Shown: positions 17,402-25,862 of the stretch, piece after piece
How positions within the stretch are numbered: the first letter of the stretch is position 1
Layout of the letters: every line of letters begins with the position of its first letter
Assembly: GCA_001603035.1 (NCBI GenBank)
Contig: LVAS01000063.1
Location: forward strand, 124,001-188,000
Length of the DNA stretch: 64,000 nucleotides
Direction: 5' to 3'
Source of the DNA: Clostridiales bacterium Firm_13
GTDB lineage: Bacteria; Bacillota; Clostridia; Saccharofermentanales; Saccharofermentanaceae
Notes under the pieces: generated by a model
The model's input: the letters and a program-made list of their open reading frames with translations, nothing else
What the model was told of the DNA's origin: nothing
Databases searched by the model: none
Program-made: the position numbers and the translations under genes

Positions 17402-17441
17402 TTAGTAAATTGTTAATTTTTCGGAAATTTGAGGCGCATCA

Positions 17442-19292
17442 ATGACATCCGAATGGCGTGATTCTTTGCAATCTATCCGCTATATTCTTCTCGATTATCC
17501 TGCTGTATTCGAGGCGGGGAAATCGGAAGATTTTGTGCGCTTTTTAGATGCAGTCGAAGCTTTGCCGATCGACATTATTGTTTGCCAGTCCTTTGATCTT
17601 TACGATCAATGTGTCGGTCGTGTCATTCGCTCTTCCGGACAATACGGAACGCATTCCGCCGAACTGTTGCGATCTTTTGCCGAGAGCGGGAGAATGCATG
17701 TATCCGATCAGATTTCGGTTTTTAATTATATCGAACGCGGGAATTCGGATCCTGGTTTTTGCCTTGTCACAGGGAGTAAATCATCTGTATTGAATAAGAT
17801 CGGATTATCGGTTCCGTCCGTCCGATATCCGTTACTTATTTTCTCTGCCGATTCAGTTTCTCAGTACGACGACGTCTCTCTTTATGTTGAACAATATTCG
17901 GCCAGACGAGCTAATCCAATCGCATCGTCGATGGATTATCTTGACGTTGCGATTTATGTCAATGTCGGCGATACGGTTTTTACAGACAAAGGGGACAAGA
18001 TCCAATTGACGGAGAAGATAAATACGGGAGCGGAAGGTCTGGTATTCCGCACCAGCCGTGCGGATCTGGTTGCCAAAATCTATCATCGCGGCGTAATGAC
18101 ACCGCTTCGCTGGCAGAAACTAAGGCATATGACAAAGATGAATTTGGATGCCGACGGCATCTGCTGGCCTGTCGCTCTACTATATAACGCCAATCATGAA
18201 CCGGTCGGCTATGTTATGCCGCGTGCGGAAGGGTACACACTGGGAAGTGTTTTTGACGGACAGGACGCGATTCTTGACCGATTTCCGGATTGGGATCGAG
18301 CGAGCGTCGTAAAAGCGACGGTTCGGGTTCTTGAAAAGATTGTTTTCCTTCATCTATGCGGGATTCTGATCGGCGATATCCAACTGAAGAACATTATGAT
18401 TTCGGATCCGGATCACGTCTACCTCATTGATATGGACAGTGTTCAAATCGAGGACTTACCCTGTCCGGTAGGGACGGAAGAGTTTACGCCTCCCGAATTG
18501 TGGGACAGATCTTTCCAGTCCTTCTTACGAACTCCGCTCGACGAAGATTATTCATGCGGGATTCTGTCGTTTGTGATGATTTTCTGCGGTCAACATCCTT
18601 ATAATCAACGACAAGGCCATGAGACACTGCGCGAAGAGATTCAGGCAAAGGCATTTCCGTATGACTTGCGGAATATTGACAATTCCTCGATCCCTCTGGG
18701 CGGGTACGAACAGATCTGGCTTCATCTCACTTCGGAGATGCGTGATAAATTATTTCTTGCATTTGCTAAGGGCGATCGATATGAGACGATCGAATGGTAC
18801 TCTTATCTTCGATCCTATTTGAACGTCTTGAACAAAGGCGCGCTGCCCGATTCGGAATCGTATCGACTGTTTCCGAACCAGATTCGACATAAGCAACAAG
18901 TTACCGCAGAATATGGGAAACGCTCATTTCGCGATGCGATTATCCATAATCCGAGTGATTCGACCCAAGAAGAGCAAGAGCGGCGCGAAGAGAATCAGAA
19001 AGTATATTATAACGGAAGAAGAATTGGTGTTGCGTTTGTGAATCAGGATCGTTTATCCGGTTTTGAAAGAACGCAAAACAATGTCGGAGATGATGTACTT
19101 GTCGAACGAGATGCGAAAAACAATTCTCGCGTCGAAAAGCGAGAACCTTTCAAGGCGAAGACAGATTCACATACGAATCATTTTCGACAAAGAAAACAGA
19201 AAAAGATTCGTCCGTTGCCGATCCTTCTTACCGTCCTTGCCATCCTATTACTTGCTACTTTGGTTATTCTATACACGATATACGTATTATAA
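17442..19292 (+). CDS. Tail-anchored YegI-like protein kinase with unknown N-terminal domain
   Basis: A 616-residue Ser/Thr kinase-like protein. Residues 1-160 are an unassigned alpha/beta domain (strands IDIIVCQ and FCLVTGS give a PIN-like or Rossmann-like look). The kinase domain spans about 185-460: glycine loop GAEGLVF at 196-202, lysine K212 in VAKIY, catalytic loop GDIQLKN with D312 and N317, and DMD at 330-332 in place of DFG. These variants match the YegI/TerY-associated kinases rather than PknB kinases. Residues 465-590 are charged and disordered, and one TM helix (about 591-613) sits at the extreme C-terminus, so the kinase faces the cytosol. It leads an operon with a vWA protein and a PP2C phosphatase. 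Confidence 0.82.
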   Translation: MTSEWRDSLQSIRYILLDYPAVFEAGKSEDFVRFLDAVEALPIDIIVCQSFDLYDQCVGRVIRSSGQYGTHSAELLRSFAESGRMHVSDQISVFNYIERGNSDPGFCLVTGSKSSVLNKIGLSVPSVRYPLLIFSADSVSQYDDVSLYVEQYSARRANPIASSMDYLDVAIYVNVGDTVFTDKGDKIQLTEKINTGAEGLVFRTSRADLVAKIYHRGVMTPLRWQKLRHMTKMNLDADGICWPVALLYNANHEPVGYVMPRAEGYTLGSVFDGQDAILDRFPDWDRASVVKATVRVLEKIVFLHLCGILIGDIQLKNIMISDPDHVYLIDMDSVQIEDLPCPVGTEEFTPPELWDRSFQSFLRTPLDEDYSCGILSFVMIFCGQHPYNQRQGHETLREEIQAKAFPYDLRNIDNSSIPLGGYEQIWLHLTSEMRDKLFLAFAKGDRYETIEWYSYLRSYLNVLNKGALPDSESYRLFPNQIRHKQQVTAEYGKRSFRDAIIHNPSDSTQEEQERREENQKVYYNGRRIGVAFVNQDRLSGFERTQNNVGDDVLVERDAKNNSRVEKREPFKAKTDSHTNHFRQRKQKKIRPLPILLTVLAILLLATLVILYTIYVL

Positions 19293-19315
19293 TTTAGGGA
19301 GGAGGGCCTGCTAGT

Positions 19316-20056
19316 ATGGATGGTAAGAAGCATGTGTTTAGCGAATCCGATTTTGGCAGAAGTACCAAGCGCAGATTGCCGATATGTTTCTGCTTAGATG
19401 TAAGCGGCTCAATGTCGGGGAGCCCTATTCAAGAATTGAATGAAGCGCTTCAGAGCTTTCTCGCTTCGATTCGTGAAAATGATGAGACAAGAGCGGCGGC
19501 GGATATCTGTGTTGTAACCTTTGGGGGCAGTGTTGATATTCTTCTTCCTTTTACCCGAATCTCGAAAGATCAGGTTATCCCTAAGCTTCTTGCGACGACA
19601 AGCCTCACTCCGCTCGGCGAAGGAATTCTCACTTCTCTCGAACTTCTTTCCGAACGAAAGGAAGGATATAAACATCTTGGAATAAAGTATTATCAACCGT
19701 GGCTTGTCGTGATTACTGACGGTGCTCCGCAGGGCGAGGAAGCGATGGAGAATATGGAGACGGCGATTAACGCCGCATGTGAGCTCGAGTCGCTGGGGCG
19801 TCTCGTTGTTTTCAATATCGGCGTCGGTCACAATGTTGACTTCTCCCTTTTGCAGCGATTGTCAGCCAAACGCGCGGAACCGATTCGAATTCAATCGACG
19901 CAGTTTACCAAACTGTTCGAATTCTTGGGATCAAGCAGCTCGTCGATTATTTCTGGAGGGATGCGTGACGAGGCGCTATATGACTTTTCTGTGAAACCGC
20001 AAGGCAAATCCATAGCGATGGACGATTTTTTCAAATATCTTGAGGATAAAGAATGA
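19316..20056 (+). CDS. TerY/YegL-like von Willebrand A domain protein
   Basis: A 246-residue cytosolic vWA protein. The metal-ion-dependent adhesion site is complete: DVSGS at 28-32, Thr98 in SLTPLGEG and Asp135 in VVITDGAP. The strand VVFNIGVGHNVD and the C-terminal helix region match TerY/YegL proteins, which partner with a kinase and a PP2C phosphatase and are thought to be scaffolds or phosphorylation targets. GGAGGAGGG precedes the ATG, 23 bases after the kinase stop. The stop overlaps the phosphatase start by four bases. Confidence 0.9.
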   Translation: MDGKKHVFSESDFGRSTKRRLPICFCLDVSGSMSGSPIQELNEALQSFLASIRENDETRAAADICVVTFGGSVDILLPFTRISKDQVIPKLLATTSLTPLGEGILTSLELLSERKEGYKHLGIKYYQPWLVVITDGAPQGEEAMENMETAINAACELESLGRLVVFNIGVGHNVDFSLLQRLSAKRAEPIRIQSTQFTKLFEFLGSSSSSIISGGMRDEALYDFSVKPQGKSIAMDDFFKYLEDKE

Positions 20057-21126
20057 TCATTCGGGATGAACCTGAAATCGAATATCTCTCTCTTGCAGGA
20101 AGGAAGCATCGCGATAAAGGACTTCCCAGTGAAGACGCGTGTTTGGCGATTACGAAGAATGGGGTTACTGTCCTTTGTCTAGCCGACGGTGCGGGCAGCA
20201 GCCAATACACCAATTCCGATAAAGGGGCAAGTTCCGCGGTTCGCACGGTTTGCGAATTGTTGGTCGAACACTTTGACGCCTTTTACGTTGATAACCATGA
20301 GGCGTTGATCCGAAGTGTTCTCATCGCGGCAATTCAATCCGACATGGTCATTCTTGCCAAAGAGGAAGGGCTTCCCGATATCGAGAGCTTTTCGGCAACG
20401 CTTATGTTTACTGCGGTAAAGGATAAGCGAGTCATTTACGGACATATCGGCGACGGCATCATCGTTCGAGTATCCGGGTCGGGTCTTTCTCCCGTTACAC
20501 TTCCGCAGAATGGTGAAGATATTTCGAGTACGATTTTTGTTACTTTACCGGATGCACAGAATTACCTTCGAGTCATACGCACAACGCTTGACGATACACA
20601 TGCGATCGTCATGTTAACAGACGGCATTTCCGACGTTGTATTTGACGGAACCAAGCTTCTCGCTCTTCCTGTTATCGCAAGGCTGGCAGATCTTTGTGAA
20701 TATCCGCATGAAGAAAGAGAACGATTATTAGCGCAAGCGATTCGTAAGTTTGTCATCGATGCGACGCCTCTTTCTGATGACGCTACGATAGGGATCCTCT
20801 GTTGGCCGAATACACCCAAACCTTCGCCGGATCTCCTTCCGGAAGACGGACCGATTGTCATCAGTGAGCGAGCCGACTCGATCCGAGAAGTTCAGAAAGC
20901 AATTCTTCCTCGCGTAACGCGAGCAAGAGAAATCCTTGCGACCGGACAAGGTGAAGAGGGTGCTCCCCACGAAGGGAATAAATTGCAGAATGATACGCCG
21001 CCGGTGCCGGAGAAGACTGTTGACCAAGCGGCATCCAATCGAAGCATGCGAATTGCGCTATATATCTCCTGCGGCGCGGGACTTATTCTATTGGCAATCA
21101 ATTTTTTCCTGTGGATGAAGAGGTAG
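20053..21126 (+). CDS. Tail-anchored PP2C-family protein phosphatase
   Basis: A 357-residue metal-dependent Ser/Thr phosphatase. The PP2C motifs are seen in order: SEDAC near residue 27, ADGAGS with D45, GHIGDG near 147, LTDGISD near 195, and DDATIG near 247. A disordered linker from about 260 leads to a single TM helix near 332-353, so it is tethered like the kinase two genes upstream. It should reverse that kinase's phosphorylations. It starts in an ATGA overlap with the vWA gene. Confidence 0.9.
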   Translation: MIIRDEPEIEYLSLAGRKHRDKGLPSEDACLAITKNGVTVLCLADGAGSSQYTNSDKGASSAVRTVCELLVEHFDAFYVDNHEALIRSVLIAAIQSDMVILAKEEGLPDIESFSATLMFTAVKDKRVIYGHIGDGIIVRVSGSGLSPVTLPQNGEDISSTIFVTLPDAQNYLRVIRTTLDDTHAIVMLTDGISDVVFDGTKLLALPVIARLADLCEYPHEERERLLAQAIRKFVIDATPLSDDATIGILCWPNTPKPSPDLLPEDGPIVISERADSIREVQKAILPRVTRAREILATGQGEEGAPHEGNKLQNDTPPVPEKTVDQAASNRSMRIALYISCGAGLILLAINFFLWMKR

Positions 21127-21130
21127 AGAG

Positions 21131-21538
21131 ATGGAAAAGAAGAAGCGATACGAATTTCAATCCAAAGTGAAAGTCCCCAATATGCAAGAAATATCGGCCG
21201 CCGCCGGTAACTTTGGAGAACCCGTCACAAAATCTTTGAACGAAAAGTACCCGCTTCTTCCGGAAGCGGTCAATCACGTGCCGGGCCGAAGCGGTAAAAA
21301 GCTCAAAGGTGAACTCTACACAATGAAGAACGAATTGGAAAAACTTGCCCAGGCGGTTATTGAGGATGAAGAACTGCATGCCGAGGATTTGCCTCGTGCG
21401 AGTTCTGACGATGAGAATACGCCAAATGAAAACGAGACGAAGGAATCTTCTGAAGAGATGTCCCGTGATCCGATAATTTCTTCTTCCGAAACGAATACAG
21501 CTGCCGACAAAAATACGGATTCCGGACGGAAAAAATAG
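21131..21538 (+). CDS. Small acidic protein of the kinase operon, unknown
   Basis: A 135-residue protein that I do not recognise. It begins four bases after the phosphatase stop. Residues 1-80 are basic-to-neutral with helical stretches (KGELYTMKNELEKLAQAVI). Residues 85-135 are a disordered Ser/Thr/Glu/Asp-rich tail that would suit phosphorylation. There is no TM helix or signal peptide. Its position as the last gene of a kinase-phosphatase operon makes substrate or adaptor the natural guess. Confidence 0.7.
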   Translation: MEKKKRYEFQSKVKVPNMQEISAAAGNFGEPVTKSLNEKYPLLPEAVNHVPGRSGKKLKGELYTMKNELEKLAQAVIEDEELHAEDLPRASSDDENTPNENETKESSEEMSRDPIISSSETNTAADKNTDSGRKK

Positions 21539-21562
21539 AATTCCTCTTTTACGAATTATGAA

Positions 21563-22960
21563 TTAACCTTGTCGTTTGGCGGCAAGTCCCAGTATTTTAC
21601 CGGCGATCGGAGCCGCTGTTTCGCCACCCGCTCCGCCTTCTTCGACAATGACAGCAACGGCATAGGGCGCCGAGTCATCCGTAATATAAGCCACGCATAA
21701 CGCGTTGTTCTTTTGTCCCTGTACCTGCACGGTGCCTGTCTTTGCGGCGACCGTATAACCAGAAACGGCGGCGCTCGTACCTGTTCCGTGCTCTGTAGTC
21801 CCGATCATCATCGTTTCTAATTGCGAACATAATTCGGGGGAAAGCGCGGTCAATTCATTCGAAACACTTCTCTGATTGTATACTTCCCCGGCCGGAGTCG
21901 TAAAATACTGAACAATATGCGGCTTGACCATCACGCCGCCGTTTGCAATACATCCGGCAATCATCGCCATATGAAGCGGAGAGGTATAAAGAACGCTGTC
22001 CGCTACGGGCTGGCCGATCGCGACCCAGGACAGGGTAGACACGTTGTCCGGAATTTGAATCGCACCGGGAGTCGCAGTCAATCGATCGACGGAAAATGTG
22101 CGTCCATATCCGAATGCTTTCGCCGTGTCGGTCAAAGCATCACGACCGGTCATAACGCCGACTTGTCCGAAAAAAACATTACATGACCTTGCGATCGCGT
22201 CGGACAGATTTACGGTTCCGTGGCCGTCTCCCGTTTCGCTTGCTCCGTAAGCGTCAACGGTTGATTGTCCGTCGCAATCGATCGTAAAATCAGGATTATA
22301 AGCGGGCGACTCCAAGTAAGCGCTTGCCGTGATTAATTTGAAAGTAGATCCTGGCGCATAAGAGCCGGAAAATGCGCGATTAAATAGAGCGGTATCCGGA
22401 ATATCCTGATAGCGGATTACCGAATCGGGACTCGTGCTCGGAGAACTCACCGAAGCCAGAATGTCGCCTGTCTGGTAATTGAGGACGACGATGGCTCCCT
22501 TTCGTCCGTCAAGTAAATGATAGGCAGACTTTGCGAGTTCGCCACTTTCGGTCAAGGTTATATCATCTCCGTAAAGGCCTTTTCCGAATAGATCCAAAGC
22601 GAATTGTCGGAATAGATTCCTGTCGTTTCCGAGAAGAATATTCTGATAATTCGATTCGATCGTATTCCCGATATTATGCGTATAATCGCCTACAACTTGA
22701 AGAACCGCTTCTGCGATATCGGGATCATCCGCATAAATTCTCTCGCCGTCCTTACTTTGCGCCAAAATAACTCCGTCTGCATCATAAATCGTTCCGGCAA
22801 GAGCATACCTTGTCTTTAGGGCTTGCTTATTCTCTCCGGCGGCGGCATTCAATTCATTTTTACTTCTGTATTGCTGGAAGGATAATCCGACTAAGAGTGC
22901 GATAGAGACAAGAAGGAAAAGGACCAGAACACCTTTTAGATTTCTAAGTAACATCTTCAT
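21563..22960 (-). CDS. Class B penicillin-binding protein (PbpA/FtsI-type transpeptidase)
   Basis: A 465-residue peptidoglycan transpeptidase with an N-terminal TM anchor (about 8-27) and an extracellular catalytic domain: SxxK as STFK at 205-208, SCN in ARSCNVFF, and KTG in AAKTGTVQ. The short N-terminal module is like mycobacterial PbpA and clostridial PbpA rather than full-length FtsI. It overlaps the upstream SEDS gene by an ATGA and should form a glycosyltransferase-transpeptidase pair with it. GGAGGAG precedes the start. Confidence 0.92.
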   Translation of the reverse strand: MKMLLRNLKGVLVLFLLVSIALLVGLSFQQYRSKNELNAAAGENKQALKTRYALAGTIYDADGVILAQSKDGERIYADDPDIAEAVLQVVGDYTHNIGNTIESNYQNILLGNDRNLFRQFALDLFGKGLYGDDITLTESGELAKSAYHLLDGRKGAIVVLNYQTGDILASVSSPSTSPDSVIRYQDIPDTALFNRAFSGSYAPGSTFKLITASAYLESPAYNPDFTIDCDGQSTVDAYGASETGDGHGTVNLSDAIARSCNVFFGQVGVMTGRDALTDTAKAFGYGRTFSVDRLTATPGAIQIPDNVSTLSWVAIGQPVADSVLYTSPLHMAMIAGCIANGGVMVKPHIVQYFTTPAGEVYNQRSVSNELTALSPELCSQLETMMIGTTEHGTGTSAAVSGYTVAAKTGTVQVQGQKNNALCVAYITDDSAPYAVAVIVEEGGAGGETAAPIAGKILGLAAKRQG

Positions 22961-24723
22961 AAAGTTTCTCCTCCGTCTTCCTTTCGGGCCGAAAGACCGA
23001 GTAGAATTCCAAACAAAACAAGAATTGTCAACACAGAACTCCCGCCCTGTGCGATTAAGGGGAGCGTAGCGCCGGTGAGCGGAAGAAGGCCGGTAACACC
23101 GGATATAACGATGACCGCCTCGATAAAGAGAAGGGTCCCGATCCCGAGCGTCAGTCCGGACGAATAACCATCATGCGAGAGAACCGCAATTTTGGCGGAT
23201 CTTAACCAGACAATAATAAAAAGAAGCACGATACAAAGTCCCGTAATAAGGCCCAACTCTTCACACAGAATGGAGAAGACCATGTCGGAATTGACCAGTG
23301 GTATGCCTCCGGGACTGCCGTTTCCGAGACCGCGGCCGAAAAGCCCACCTCGCCCCACGGCTTGAAGACCATAAACGATTTGCCGGTTGTTGTCGTTTAC
23401 CTCGGTCCAGAGCGTAGACCAACCGAGTATTCTTCGACGAACATGCGGAAAAATTGTAAAGGCAAGAGCGCCGACCGCAGAACCGGACAATAAAATAATG
23501 AGTGTTGTAAAATACTCCGACGTCATCACCACATAAACGATCAGCGTCGTCGGTAGGAGTATCATCGCCGATCCTAAATCGGGAAGAAGCATAATGAGAG
23601 CAAAGACAATAGCCGCCCAAATCGCGAAAATGAATTGGTCCTTCCTCGTAGTTCGATTCTTGAAAAAGCTTGCCAAAACGATGAGGTACGTAACCTTGGC
23701 AAATTCGGTCAATTGCACGGAAAATCCTGCGATAGTTACCCAAAGGGTTGCTCCGTTTGATTCGGCTCCGTGCCCCAAAATCAGTGTAACAAGAAGAAAC
23801 AGCGGAGTAAGGACAGCACAAACTTTGCCGAGATGCTCCAAGATGAATGTTCGCGCACAGAGGAAGATTATGAGAGGAAGGAGAATAAATCCGATAGAAA
23901 AGGAGATAAATTGCGTGGTAAGTCCTGAGAAAATCGATTTCTCTCCTGTCGCGCCGACAGCCGCAAGACGAATTTGAATGAGAAGGCCGATAAGTGACAG
24001 CATGGAAAGAATGAGAAAAATCGAACGATCCAATTTGGGAAAAATGAGCGGAAGTAGCCAGAAATAAAGATTGAAAAGAACAAAGAAAGCCCCGGCTCCA
24101 ATCAGAAGGAGGGAAATATCCTTTGTATTCTCGGATGGGATAAATAAGGTGAGGAGCGAGAATCCGATCAGATAAAAAAGGCAAAAGGAGAAGTAACCGC
24201 CCAATATCTTGGAGAAGGCTTTGGATTTAGGGTATTCAGGATCTTCCACATAATCTTCGTATGTCAAACTTGCTTCACCTGCTGAAGCCGCTTCGTCGAT
24301 AAACAGAAAAGAGTACGCGCCGATGCCGATTCTGTCCTGGTTCTGCAAAGGAACCGGATGAAGAATCTCCGTATTGTTGATATATACGGGGGAACGAGGT
24401 GTCAGCGCACGAATAAACCAGACCCCGTCAAAAAGGTATATGATCGCGTGTCTTCGACTGACAAGCCGGCTTTTCACGCGGATATCGCTTCCCGATGACG
24501 ATCCAATCGTTGTCGTATGGAACAAGGGCAGTGTCTGAATATTCCCTTCCGAGCGGATATCCGCAGAATCTGACATCAAAAAGAAACCCTTGGAAGGTGT
24601 AATGCTATACTTGAATGTAAATCGTAATTCGCGCGACGACAAAAGAAGGAATCGCCATACAAAAAATGCAAGCAAGAAGACGAGTGGGTATCGGAGGAGA
24701 TAAGAGAGTTGAAAGATATCCAT
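22957..24723 (-). CDS. FHA domain fused to SEDS peptidoglycan glycosyltransferase (FtsW/RodA)
   Basis: A 588-residue fusion. One TM helix (about 12-29) is followed by a cytosolic FHA domain (about 45-145): TTIGSSSGSDI, then SRLVSRRHA containing the phosphothreonine-binding Ser-Arg-x-His, and INN. The rest is a ten-helix SEDS protein with the family blocks LPDLGSAMI, YGLQAVGRGGLFGRGLGNG and DMVFSILCEELGL. SEDS proteins polymerise lipid II; the FHA domain should dock a Thr-phosphorylated partner. The frame extends to a TTG at 24771, but the ATG at 24723, two bases after the previous stop, is preferred through translational coupling. Confidence 0.9.
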   Translation of the reverse strand: MDIFQLSYLLRYPLVFLLAFFVWRFLLLSSRELRFTFKYSITPSKGFFLMSDSADIRSEGNIQTLPLFHTTTIGSSSGSDIRVKSRLVSRRHAIIYLFDGVWFIRALTPRSPVYINNTEILHPVPLQNQDRIGIGAYSFLFIDEAASAGEASLTYEDYVEDPEYPKSKAFSKILGGYFSFCLFYLIGFSLLTLFIPSENTKDISLLLIGAGAFFVLFNLYFWLLPLIFPKLDRSIFLILSMLSLIGLLIQIRLAAVGATGEKSIFSGLTTQFISFSIGFILLPLIIFLCARTFILEHLGKVCAVLTPLFLLVTLILGHGAESNGATLWVTIAGFSVQLTEFAKVTYLIVLASFFKNRTTRKDQFIFAIWAAIVFALIMLLPDLGSAMILLPTTLIVYVVMTSEYFTTLIILLSGSAVGALAFTIFPHVRRRILGWSTLWTEVNDNNRQIVYGLQAVGRGGLFGRGLGNGSPGGIPLVNSDMVFSILCEELGLITGLCIVLLFIIVWLRSAKIAVLSHDGYSSGLTLGIGTLLFIEAVIVISGVTGLLPLTGATLPLIAQGGSSVLTILVLFGILLGLSARKEDGGETL

Positions 24724-24725
24724 CT

Positions 24726-25703
24726 TTAGTACCGCAGACGGATTACCGTTACTGCCAAATAGAGGAAACAAATGCCGGCGTGAATCAAGGTCATCCGATA
24801 TGTGACTTGCGGATTAGACCAATGAAGTCGTTTGCGTAAATGATCGTGAAAAGGCGTTAGCGTATTCTTCAGAATACTGATTTTGAGGAAACGCTTCAGA
24901 GAAATCTTAACGATGCCGGCACCGCCGTTCAGTATGAACAGGAGACAAAGGAATAGATAGGAAACCGGCATGCGACTTTGCATGAAAGAAATGGCAAGAA
25001 ATACCCCGAGAGCTCTTGAACCGGCGTCGCCCATCAGTAAGCTGCTCGGATTCGTATTCTTCCAGAGATAGACGCAAAGAACGGAAAAAAGGAGAAGATA
25101 GGTGCCGGACCAACTATCCCCGCGATTCGTGATATAAGAGAGTATGGCAAGCGCGCCTACGGAGACGATGGTCATCGAAGAAGACAACCCGTCGACGCCG
25201 TCGGTGCAATTCGTGACGTTGATGGCGACCCAGACAAGCAGCGTGCCCAACAGAATATACAAAGGAAAAGGAATCAAAACGGCAAGATGCAGAATCGGGA
25301 AATAGATCGTTCGATCAAAAAACAGTGCAAAGGTTAAGGCGGCGCTAAAAGAAATCGCAAGATCGATGGCGCCCTTTAGATATTCATTCCAGGGCTTGGA
25401 GGCGGCGTCATCGAGAAAACCAAAGATCATAGCGGCTTCGATCAGAAAAATATAAATGGCATACGGTAAGGAAGGTGTTAAAAACAAATAGGATACGACG
25501 CAAAAAACGGTTATAAAAAGAAAGCCCGCGCCCGTCGGCTTCCCTTTGCTTGCGGAGCCTTCCACGGCATACGCGCGTCCGTGGTCAGTGGGTAACAGAA
25601 AGAGCAGAAAACGGAAGGCGACAATTGTCAAAAGGACGGCAAGAACCGCACCGATCAGAATATTACTGAGTGAGTCTCCTTCAAAAAAGAAACGCGTAAG
25701 CAA
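24726..25703 (-). CDS. MraY/WecA-family phosphosugar transferase
   Basis: A 325-residue polytopic enzyme that attaches a phospho-sugar to undecaprenyl phosphate. MraY-like features are PTGAGFLF, the catalytic Asp region FGFLDDA, NCTDGVDGL, LLMGDAGSRALG and a late TPFHDHLRK replacing the usual TPxHHH. It lies in an operon with SEDS and PBP genes, so it may supply lipid I for that pair, although a WecA-type role is possible. The TTG at 25703 has GGGAGG at the right distance; an upstream TTG at 25730 does not. Confidence 0.85.
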   Translation of the reverse strand: MLTRFFFEGDSLSNILIGAVLAVLLTIVAFRFLLFLLPTDHGRAYAVEGSASKGKPTGAGFLFITVFCVVSYLFLTPSLPYAIYIFLIEAAMIFGFLDDAASKPWNEYLKGAIDLAISFSAALTFALFFDRTIYFPILHLAVLIPFPLYILLGTLLVWVAINVTNCTDGVDGLSSSMTIVSVGALAILSYITNRGDSWSGTYLLLFSVLCVYLWKNTNPSSLLMGDAGSRALGVFLAISFMQSRMPVSYLFLCLLFILNGGAGIVKISLKRFLKISILKNTLTPFHDHLRKRLHWSNPQVTYRMTLIHAGICFLYLAVTVIRLRY

Positions 25704-25761
25704 GAGAAAACCTCCCAACATTTGTAGCAAAGTGAAAAGACAGTAGTAATAATATCATAAA

Positions 25762-25790
25762 TTGACGGCAAAGCGATGAAATGATACAGT
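25762..25790 (+). promoter_or_regulatory. Putative argS promoter
   Basis: TTGACG (25762-25767), 17 bases, then TACAGT (25785-25790), about 65 bases ahead of the TSS-proximal end of the argS leader. Confidence 0.5.
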
Positions 25791-25862
25791 GACTAGGCAT
25801 ATCCGGTACCGGCGATCAAGCTTTTTCTAACCGTCCCGGTATTGAAGTTGGAGGCGAATTTC

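Noticed and set aside
17366-17439. Inverted pair ATGCGCC / GGCGCAT around the kinase promoter as an RNA switch hiding the ribosome site
   Set aside because: The first copy is upstream of the -35 box and would not be in the transcript; a seven-base match is also likely by chance.
23261-24184. A 307-codon minus-strand frame inside the FHA-SEDS gene
   Set aside because: It is out of frame with the recognised SEDS protein, and its translation is rich in Ser/His/Arg/Cys without domain character.
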